From Odoribacteraceae bacterium (lineage in GTDB: Bacteria; Bacteroidota; Bacteroidia; Bacteroidales; Marinifilaceae), in NCBI GenBank assembly GCA_031267995.1, contig JAIRXZ010000184.1:1-6774 (forward strand): a DNA stretch of 6,774 nucleotides, written 5' to 3'. The notes under the pieces were generated by a model, which did not search any database, was not told where the DNA came from, and was given only the letters and a program-made list of their open reading frames with translations. Below are positions 1 to 5,761 of this stretch, piece after piece (positions within the stretch are counted from its first letter, which is position 1; every line of letters begins with the position of its first letter). The translations under genes and the position numbers were made by a program.

Positions 1-252
1 AGGTGTAACGCTCCACGTTACAGGTGTAACGCTCCACGTTACAGGTGTAACGCTCCACGTTACAGGTGTAGCGCTTCACGTTACAGGTGTAGCGCTTCAC
101 GTTACAGGTGTAGCGCTCCACATTACAGGTGTAACGCCGAACGTTACATGTGTAACGCTTCACGTTACAGGTGTAACGCCGAGCGTTACAGGTGTAACGT
201 GGAGCGTTACAGGTGTAATGGGAGGCATTTCGGGTGTAATAAATAGCGCGAC
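1..252. repeat. 21-bp tandem array of small inverted repeats
   Basis: Twelve head-to-tail 21-bp units start at 1, 22, 43, 64, 85, 106, 127, 148, 169, 190, 211 and 232; the array probably continues beyond the left edge. Units 1-3 are identical and units 4-5 are identical. Unit 11 is diverged and unit 12 is decayed. Each unit carries the dyad tgtaacg, a 5-nt centre, then cgttaca, so it could form a 7-bp hairpin. Neighbouring units are joined by GG, which also makes cgttaca-gg-tgtaacg a dyad. The centre varies (ctcca, cttca, ccgaa, ccgag, tggag) while the arms hardly change. A period of 21 bp is about two turns of B-DNA, so every dyad would face the same side of the helix. Seen: repeat, dyads and variation pattern. 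Inferred: a structural RNA/DNA element or protein-binding array. An iteron-like or purely satellite nature cannot be excluded. The + strand frame starting at base 1 stays open to a TAG at 244-246, so this could instead be the 3' end of a repetitive gene. Confidence 0.93.
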
Positions 253-283
253 GGGGGTGTCGAAAACCGTCACGACGGTGATG

Positions 284-309
284 ACGTCCGGGCGAGGGGC
301 GTTTTTTTT
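284..309 (+). terminator. possible intrinsic terminator downstream of the repeat array
   Basis: The stem ACGTCC (284-289) can pair with GGGCGT (297-302), six pairs including one T·G, around a 7-nt loop, and it runs straight into eight Ts (302-309). The stem is short, so this is only a moderate candidate. It would end transcripts coming from the left, through the repeat array, before corA. No matching T-run exists for the opposite strand. Confidence 0.4.
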
Positions 310-391
310 CCTAACTTCGCGTGGCGCGGGGAAAAGGGGGGCGGCGAGGGGAAACAGGGACGCGCGCGAGACTAACACACGCGAATAACAA

Positions 392-421
392 GGGCGAAAG
401 GGCGCGATAAAGCCCTCGCCC
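392..421 (+). promoter_or_regulatory. hairpin in the corA 5' leader
   Basis: GGGCGA (392-397) is the exact reverse complement of TCGCCC (416-421). Inside it GGGC (400-403) pairs with GCCC (412-415), leaving an AA bulge (398-399) and an 8-nt loop (404-411). Ten strong pairs end 22 bases before the corA start codon and just before the ribosome binding site. There is no T-run, so it is not a terminator. It could stabilise the leader or affect translation of corA. A magnesium-sensing role is speculation; no known riboswitch class was recognised. Confidence 0.4.
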
Positions 422-430
422 GTAAAGGAA

Positions 431-435
431 AGGAG
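431..435 (+). promoter_or_regulatory. Shine-Dalgarno site of corA
   Basis: AGGAG lies 8 bases before the ATG at 444, inside a purine-rich stretch (424-438) with a second AAAGG upstream. It fixes the corA start. It is notable because the three downstream genes have no such site, as is usual in Bacteroidota. Confidence 0.6.
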
Positions 436-443
436 AAATTTAC

Positions 444-1367
444 ATGATTACATTCCTGAAAGGACACGTCGGGCTGGCGCCGCTGGAGCGGTGGGAGCCG
501 GATTGCTGGATTAACGTGGTGGAGCCGTCGGACGAGGACGCGCGGTACCTGACGCGGGAGCTGAACGTCCCGCCGTCATTCCTGCAAGATATAGAGGATG
601 TTGACGAGCGGTCGCGCCTGGAGACGGAGGACGACTGGATGTTGATGATCCTCCGCGTGCCGTGCAAGGTGGACGACACGATTCCTTTTATTACCGTGCC
701 GTTCGGGTTTATCCTGAAGGAGGATATCTTCATCACCGTGTGCCACCACCGGGCGGAGATGATCCAGGATTTCGTGCTGTACGCGAACAGGAAAAGCGTG
801 CGCGTGGCGAGCACGTGGGATCTGTTGTTCAGGCTGTTCCTGTCGTCGTCCGTGTGGTACCTCAAGTACCTGAAGCAGATTAGCGCGCAGATGAGCATGG
901 CGGAGCAGGAGCTGGAGCGGTCGATCCGCAACGAGGAGCTGCAGCGGTTGCTGAAGATCGAGAAGTCGCTGGTTTTTTTCATCACGTCGCTCCAGGGGAA
1001 CGATAATTTGCTGGCGCGGATGAAGAATTTGAAGTCGCGGCGCTGTTTTTTCGACGAGGAGCTGATGGAGGACGTGGAGATCGAGCAGCGGCAGGCGCAG
1101 GATACCGTCCGCATTTACAGCGATATCCTGAGCGGGACGATGGACGCGTACGCTTCCGTGATCTCGAATAATTTAAATATCGTGATGAAGCGGATGACGT
1201 CGGTGTCGCTGATCCTGATGTTGCCGACGCTGATCGCGAGCCTGTACGGGATGAACGTGCCGAACGGTTTCGAGGGGGCGGCGTGGGGGTTCGCGGCGGT
1301 TATTTTGGTGTCGGCGCTGGTGTCGATGGTGGGGTATTTGTTTTTCCGGTGGCGGCGGTGGCTGTAG
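444..1367 (+). CDS. corA: CorA-family magnesium/divalent cation channel
   Basis: Full-length, 307 aa, the usual CorA size. CorA proteins form homopentameric inner-membrane channels that take up Mg2+ (also Co2+ or Ni2+) down the membrane potential, gated by Mg2+ bound to the cytoplasmic domain. Residues 1 to about 245 are the acidic, mostly helical cytoplasmic domain, including a long charged helix (about 150-245) with many Glu and Arg. The first membrane helix (about 249-268) ends in the signature YGMN (268-271; GMN is encoded by 1248-1256), the selectivity-filter motif. The second helix spans about 277-302, followed by a basic tail, RWRRWL, expected to stay in the cytoplasm. GMN rather than GIN argues for CorA over the zinc transporter ZntB. 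The periplasmic loop after GMN is short and lacks the MPE motif of classical CorA, so the exact ion is less certain. The start is set by ATG with AGGAG 8 bases upstream. The gene appears monocistronic: the gap to the next gene is 252 bases and contains a terminator. Its synonymous codons are mostly G-ending. Confidence 0.93.
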   Translation: MITFLKGHVGLAPLERWEPDCWINVVEPSDEDARYLTRELNVPPSFLQDIEDVDERSRLETEDDWMLMILRVPCKVDDTIPFITVPFGFILKEDIFITVCHHRAEMIQDFVLYANRKSVRVASTWDLLFRLFLSSSVWYLKYLKQISAQMSMAEQELERSIRNEELQRLLKIEKSLVFFITSLQGNDNLLARMKNLKSRRCFFDEELMEDVEIEQRQAQDTVRIYSDILSGTMDAYASVISNNLNIVMKRMTSVSLILMLPTLIASLYGMNVPNGFEGAAWGFAAVILVSALVSMVGYLFFRWRRWL

Positions 1368-1539
1368 GGGAAGGGGCGCCGGTTTTCACTGTCATTTTCT
1401 AACAGGCGCTGGCAAAAGTCGCGCACGTGGCCGGTTTCGGGGCGTCGACGGGGCTAAAAGTGTAGCGAACGCGTCAGTTTTAACAAACTCTTAACGGATT
1501 ACCGGGGATCTTTTTGGCACTTTTGACGCCGGCAAACGG

Positions 1540-1566
1540 GACACCTGCATGACGCGGTGTCTTTTT
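1540..1566 (+). terminator. intrinsic terminator between corA and the efflux operon
   Basis: GACACC (1540-1545) pairs with GGTGTC (1556-1561). GC (1547-1548) pairs with GC (1554-1555) after a single bulged T (1546), leaving a 5-nt loop. TTTTT (1562-1566) follows immediately. Two upstream Gs (1538-1539) could extend the stem by wobble pairs. It most simply ends the corA transcript, 172 bases after the corA stop codon. It could also act as an attenuator if the efflux promoter lies upstream of it. A weaker stem with a TTCG tetraloop followed by five Ts sits at 1571-1590. Confidence 0.7.
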
Positions 1567-1619
1567 CTGTCGCCTTCGGGGAGCGTTTTTCAGGACTTTT
1601 AAGCATAATATTAAATGGT

Positions 1620-2681
1620 ATGAACAAGATAACGAAACGAGTTTTACAGGTGGGCATCCCGGCGGTGGTGGTTGGGGCGTTGTTGGTTCCGCGGCTGGGG
1701 CTGCTGGGCGGGTCGTCGCCGTTGGCGGGCGCGGGCGCCAGGGTATCGGGGGCGCTGCCGGTGTCGGGGATCGTGGCGCGGATGTCGAAGGCGGTGGACA
1801 GGTACCCGGTGAACGGGGAGTTGTACCCGAACCAGGTGGTGGAGCTGGTGTCGGAGACGGTGGGGAAGGTGGTGAAGGTCAACTTCAACGATGGCGACCG
1901 GGTGCAGAAAGGGGCGTTGCTGCTGAAGGTGGACGACTCCGATTTGCAGGCGCAGATGTCGCGCTCGACGTACCAGAAAAAGTTGCTGGAGGCCAAGCTG
2001 GAGCGGCAGCGGATGTTGCTGGATCGCGAGTCGGTGAGCCTGGAGTCCTACGAGGAGCTGGAGACGGAGTACAATATCCTGCTGGCGGATATCGAGTTGC
2101 TGCAGGTGAAGATTAACCGGACGGAGATCCGCGCCCCGTTTGACGGGCAGATTGGTTTCCGCCACGTGAGCGACGGGAGTTACGTGCAGCAGAGCACGCC
2201 GATCGCGACGCTGACGGATAATTCGGTGCTGCGGATCGAGTTTTACCTGCCGGAGCAGTACTGGAACACGCTGTCGGTGGGCAAGCGGGTGTCGTTTCGC
2301 GCCCGCGGGGTGGAGGAGGAGATTGTCGCCGAGATCTATTCGATAGACCCGCAGGCGGATGCCGCCACCCGCAAGGTGCTGGTGCGCGGGCGGTACGAGA
2401 ATCAGGCCAACTTGCTGGCGGGGCTGTTCCTGAACGGGGAGATTTCGTTCTCGGACGAGGAGTTTATCATGGTGCCGACGGAGGCCGTCGTCCCGGAGAT
2501 GGAGGGGAAGCGGCTGTGGATCGCGCGCGGCGGGAAGGCTACCAGCGTGGCCATCGAAATTGATAGCCGCGACAACCGGAACGTGGAGGTGACGTCCGGC
2601 GTCCAGGTGGGCGACACCGTGCTGATCACCGGTTTGATGCAGCTCCGCGAGGGCGCCGCCGTGGACGTGCGCTTGCAGTAA
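1620..2681 (+). CDS. RND efflux periplasmic adaptor (membrane fusion protein, HlyD/AcrA type)
   Basis: 353 aa from the ATG at 1620. Adaptors of this family bridge an inner-membrane RND pump and a TolC-like outer membrane channel. An uncleaved N-terminal membrane anchor (about 8-29, after a basic start) is followed by a Gly/Ala/Ser linker (30-50). Two lipoyl half-motifs follow: about 76-106, with the FNDGDRVQKGALLLKVD stretch at 89-105, and about 170-199, opening with IRAPFDGQIG. They flank a short helical hairpin (about 108-166). The beta-barrel (about 202-277) and membrane-proximal domain (about 280-353) complete the expected order. No lipobox Cys is seen, so it is not a lipoprotein. An in-frame GTG at 1557 would add 21 residues, but that codon lies inside the terminator stem and the added residues look random. 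The ATG gives the typical MNKITK basic start before the anchor. No Shine-Dalgarno is visible; the leader is A/T-rich. The gene leads the operon, and the pump starts 23 bases after its stop. Codons are mostly G-ending. Confidence 0.93.
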   Translation: MNKITKRVLQVGIPAVVVGALLVPRLGLLGGSSPLAGAGARVSGALPVSGIVARMSKAVDRYPVNGELYPNQVVELVSETVGKVVKVNFNDGDRVQKGALLLKVDDSDLQAQMSRSTYQKKLLEAKLERQRMLLDRESVSLESYEELETEYNILLADIELLQVKINRTEIRAPFDGQIGFRHVSDGSYVQQSTPIATLTDNSVLRIEFYLPEQYWNTLSVGKRVSFRARGVEEEIVAEIYSIDPQADAATRKVLVRGRYENQANLLAGLFLNGEISFSDEEFIMVPTEAVVPEMEGKRLWIARGGKATSVAIEIDSRDNRNVEVTSGVQVGDTVLITGLMQLREGAAVDVRLQ

Positions 2682-2704
2682 ATTACATTCAAACAAGACC
2701 GCGT

Positions 2705-5700
2705 ATGAGCATCTCTTCGACAAGTATAAAGCGCCCCGTGCTGGCGACGGTGGCCAATTTGGTGTTGATTCTCCTGGGCGTGATCGGGTACACGTCGCTT
2801 GGTATCAGGGATTATCCCAGCGTCGACCCGCCGATCATCACCGTCTCGGCCAGCTACGTGGGGGCGAACGCCGACGTCATCGAAACGCAGGTGACGGAAC
2901 CCCTGGAGGCCGCCCTGAACGGCATCCCCGGCATCCGGTCGCTGAGCAGCTCCAGCCGCGACGGGTCGAGCAGGATCACCGTCGAGTTTCACCTGGGCGT
3001 CGACCTGGAGACGGCGGCCAATGACGTGCGGGACAAGGTCTCCGGCGTGCAGCGGCGGTTGCCGCGGGACATGGATCCGCCCACCGTGTCGAAGGCCGAT
3101 GCCGATTCGCAGCCCATTTTCGGCATCTCCCTGCGGAGCGATCAGCGCGATTTGATCGACCTCAGCGGTTACGCCGAAAATTATTACAAGGAGCGATTGC
3201 AGACCATCTCCGGCGTGAGCAACGTGGACATCTGGGGGGAGAAGCGCTACTCCGTCCGCCTGCGCATGGATCCGTCGCGGCTGGCCGCCTACGCGCTGAC
3301 GCCGATGGACGTGCAGACGGCGGTGAACAAGGAGAACATCGAGCTGCCCTCAGGCCGCATCGAGGGGGACAACACGGAGCTGACGATCAGGACGCTCGGC
3401 CGCCTGATGTCGATCGAGGACTTTAACAACATGGTGGTGTCGCGGAAGGGGAACAAGGTCGTCCGTTTTCGCGACATCGGCGTGGCCGAGGTGGACGCGG
3501 AGAACACCCGCAGCATCTCCAAGCGCAACGGCGTGCCGATGGTCAATTGCATCCTCATCCCGCAGCCGGGGGCCAATTACATCGACATCGTCGACCGCGC
3601 TTACGAGGTGATGGCCGACCTCGAAAAGGATCTCCCGGCGGACATCGAGGCCAGCATCTCGTTCGACAACACGGTGTTCATCCGCGACTCCATCGGCGAG
3701 GTGCAGAGCACCATTTTGGAGGCTTTCGTGATGGTTGTCCTCATCATTTTCGTCTTCCTCAGGAGCTGGCGCACGACGCTGATTCCCGTGCTGACGATAC
3801 CCATCTCGCTGGTAGCCTCCTTCTTCGTGATGTACATCGCCGGCTTCTCCATCAACATACTCACGCTGCTGGCGCTGGTGCTGGCCATCGGGTTGGTGGT
3901 GGACGACGCCATCGTGATGATGGAAAACATCTACGCCAAGGTGGAAGCCGGCATGTCGCCCCTGCAAGCCGGCTTCAAGGGCGCCAACGAGATATTCTTC
4001 GCCATCGTGGCCACCACCGTGGTGCTCGTCGCCGTTTTCATCCCGATCGTCTTCCTGGAGGGCACCACGGGACGGCTCTTCCGCGAGTTTAGCCTGGTGA
4101 TTGCCGGCGCCGTGGCCGTGTCGGCCTTCGTGGCGCTGACCTTTACCCCCATGATTTCCACCAAACTGGTGAGCCGGGGGAGCAGCCAGGGATGGCTCTA
4201 CCGCGTGACGGAACCCTTCTTCGCCGGCATGAACAACCTCTACCGCCGCTGGCTGGACAACTTCCTGCGGGTGCGCCACTGGGGCGTCATCATCATCGTC
4301 GCCACGGGCGCCCTCATCGTCTACCTGTGGCAATCGCTCCCCGCCGAGATGGCGCCGGTGGAAGACCGCTCCAGCGTCCGCGTCAACTCCACGGCGCCTG
4401 AAGGCACGACCTTCGAGTACATCGACCGCTACGCCGACGAACTCACCGCCTTCGTGGAGAAAAACGTCCAGGGCGTCGACCAAATCGTCAGCTTCGTCGG
4501 TGGCGGCGGCACCAACCGTTCCAACCTCAACGTGTGGCTGGTATCGCCCGACGAACGCCCCCGGTCGCAACAAGAAATCTCCGACGCCCTCGCCGTTCAG
4601 GTGCGCCAATTCACCGGCGCCCGCACCATCGTCTCCCAGCAGCAAACCTTCGGCGGCGGTCGCGGCGGCCTCCCCATCTCCTACGTCATCCAGGCCAAAA
4701 ACCTCGACGCCCTCAAGGAAATCCTCCCCCGCTTCATGGAAGAAGTCGGGCAAAGCCCCCTCTTCTCCGCCTCGGACGTCGACCTCAAATTCACCAAACC
4801 GGAACTCACCATCAGCATCGACCGCGCCAAAGCCGGCGTCATGGGCGTCTCCGTCCAGGACATCGCCCAAACCCTCCAGCTCACCATGAGCGAACAGCGC
4901 GTCGGCTACTACATCATGAACGGCAAACAATACCAGATACTCAGCCAGCTCGACCGCGCCAACCGCAACAAACCCGACGACCTCAAGCGCATCTACGTCC
5001 GCAACAACGAGGGACAACTCATCCACCTCGACAACCTCATCACCGTCGAGGAAAGCTCCATGCCCCCGCAACTCTTCCGCTACGACCGCTTCGTCTCCGC
5101 CACCGTCTCCGCCGGCCTCTCCCGCCGCGTCACCATCTCCCAGGGGCTGCAGGAGATGGACCGCGTCGCCGCCGCCGTCCTCAACGACGACTTCAAAACC
5201 ACCCTCTCCGGCAGCTCCAAGGACTTCGTCGAAAGCTCCTCCAGCCTCATGTTCGCCTTCATGCTCGCGCTCGTCTTCATCTACCTCGTCCTGGCCGCCC
5301 AGTTCGAAAGCTTCCGCGACCCCCTCATCATCATGTTCACCGTCCCGCTGGCGCTCGGCGGCGCCCTCATCGCCCTCTGGTACTACCAGCAAACCATGAA
5401 CATATTCAGCCAGATAGGCATCATCATGCTCATCGGCCTCGTATCCAAAAACGGCATACTCATCGTCGAATTCGCCAACCAGCGCAAACTCGCCGGCCTC
5501 CCCGCCCGCGAAGCCGTCCGCGAAGCCTCCGTCGCCCGCCTCCGCCCCATCCTCATGACCAGCTTCGCCACCGTCCTCGGCATCCTCCCCATGGCCACCG
5601 CCACCGGCGCCGGCGCCGAAAGCCGCGTCGCCATGGGCATCGCCGTCGTCGGGGGAATGATCTTCTCCACCCTCCTCACCCTGTTCGTCATCCCGGCCAT

Positions 5701-5749
5701 GTACACCTACCTCTCCGCCAAAGAAATAAAAATCATCGAAGAGATATAA
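2705..5749 (+). CDS. RND efflux pump, HAE1 (AcrB/MexB-like) family
   Basis: Complete, 1014 aa, slightly shorter than AcrB (1049). It is the inner-membrane, proton-driven trimeric pump of the tripartite system, expected to export amphipathic or toxic compounds; the substrate is unknown. The start MSISSTSIKRPVLATV is typical of the family. TM1 spans about 11-31, TM2-6 about 335-483 and TM7 about 526-542. TM8-12 span about 846-1002. The large periplasmic porter/docking domains lie at about 32-334 and 543-845. The proton relay is intact: the Asp pair D400/D401 in GLVVDDAIVMMEN (TM4), K915 in GLVSKNGILIVEF (TM10), and R945 and T952 in the segment aligned with AcrB R971 and T978. No frameshift or missing key residue was seen, so the pump should be active. 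No Shine-Dalgarno is visible in the 23-base gap. The next gene follows after 12 bases. Leu codons are mainly CTG/TTG in the first third and nearly all CTC at the end, a striking intragenic switch. Confidence 0.96.
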   Translation: MSISSTSIKRPVLATVANLVLILLGVIGYTSLGIRDYPSVDPPIITVSASYVGANADVIETQVTEPLEAALNGIPGIRSLSSSSRDGSSRITVEFHLGVDLETAANDVRDKVSGVQRRLPRDMDPPTVSKADADSQPIFGISLRSDQRDLIDLSGYAENYYKERLQTISGVSNVDIWGEKRYSVRLRMDPSRLAAYALTPMDVQTAVNKENIELPSGRIEGDNTELTIRTLGRLMSIEDFNNMVVSRKGNKVVRFRDIGVAEVDAENTRSISKRNGVPMVNCILIPQPGANYIDIVDRAYEVMADLEKDLPADIEASISFDNTVFIRDSIGEVQSTILEAFVMVVLIIFVFLRSWRTTLIPVLTIPISLVASFFVMYIAGFSINILTLLALVLAIGLVVDDAIVMMENIYAKVEAGMSPLQAGFKGANEIFFAIVATTVVLVAVFIPIVFLEGTTGRLFREFSLVIAGAVAVSAFVALTFTPMISTKLVSRGSSQGWLYRVTEPFFAGMNNLYRRWLDNFLRVRHWGVIIIVATGALIVYLWQSLPAEMAPVEDRSSVRVNSTAPEGTTFEYIDRYADELTAFVEKNVQGVDQIVSFVGGGGTNRSNLNVWLVSPDERPRSQQEISDALAVQVRQFTGARTIVSQQQTFGGGRGGLPISYVIQAKNLDALKEILPRFMEEVGQSPLFSASDVDLKFTKPELTISIDRAKAGVMGVSVQDIAQTLQLTMSEQRVGYYIMNGKQYQILSQLDRANRNKPDDLKRIYVRNNEGQLIHLDNLITVEESSMPPQLFRYDRFVSATVSAGLSRRVTISQGLQEMDRVAAAVLNDDFKTTLSGSSKDFVESSSSLMFAFMLALVFIYLVLAAQFESFRDPLIIMFTVPLALGGALIALWYYQQTMNIFSQIGIIMLIGLVSKNGILIVEFANQRKLAGLPAREAVREASVARLRPILMTSFATVLGILPMATATGAGAESRVAMGIAVVGGMIFSTLLTLFVIPAMYTYLSAKEIKIIEEI

Positions 5750-5761
5750 AACCGCACCCGC

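Noticed and set aside
1..252. CRISPR array
   Set aside because: Units are directly adjacent with a 21-bp period and only a 5-nt variable centre. There are no spacers of 25-40 bases, and no cas genes in the window.
160..378. A 72-codon - strand open frame ending in repeat units (TPVT heptads)
   Set aside because: It is a by-product of the 21-bp period. The same frame is broken by TGA in units 4, 5 and 8, the start codon has no support, and the N-terminal part is unremarkable low-complexity sequence.
1459..1477. A lone degenerate copy of the repeat unit (gtgtagcgaacgcgt) after corA
   Set aside because: It matches only the left arm. The right arm and the dyad are absent, so chance is sufficient explanation.
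1523..1551. TTGACG at 1523-1528 as the -35 box of a sigma-70-like promoter for the efflux operon
   Set aside because: At the proper spacing the -10 position falls in TGCATG, which is inside the terminator hairpin. The A/T-rich ATAATA at 1605-1610 is too close to the start codon to serve as -10 for a normal leader.
1557..1619. Longer adaptor with a GTG start at 1557
   Set aside because: The GTG and the codons after it lie in the terminator stem and T-run, and the extra 21 residues do not resemble a family N-terminus. The ATG at 1620 gives a normal basic start and membrane anchor.
1644..2723. A 359-codon open frame on the - strand opposite the adaptor
   Set aside because: The translation is rich in His, Arg, Gln and Leu with no domain. 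The + strand adaptor has complete lipoyl, hairpin and barrel signatures.
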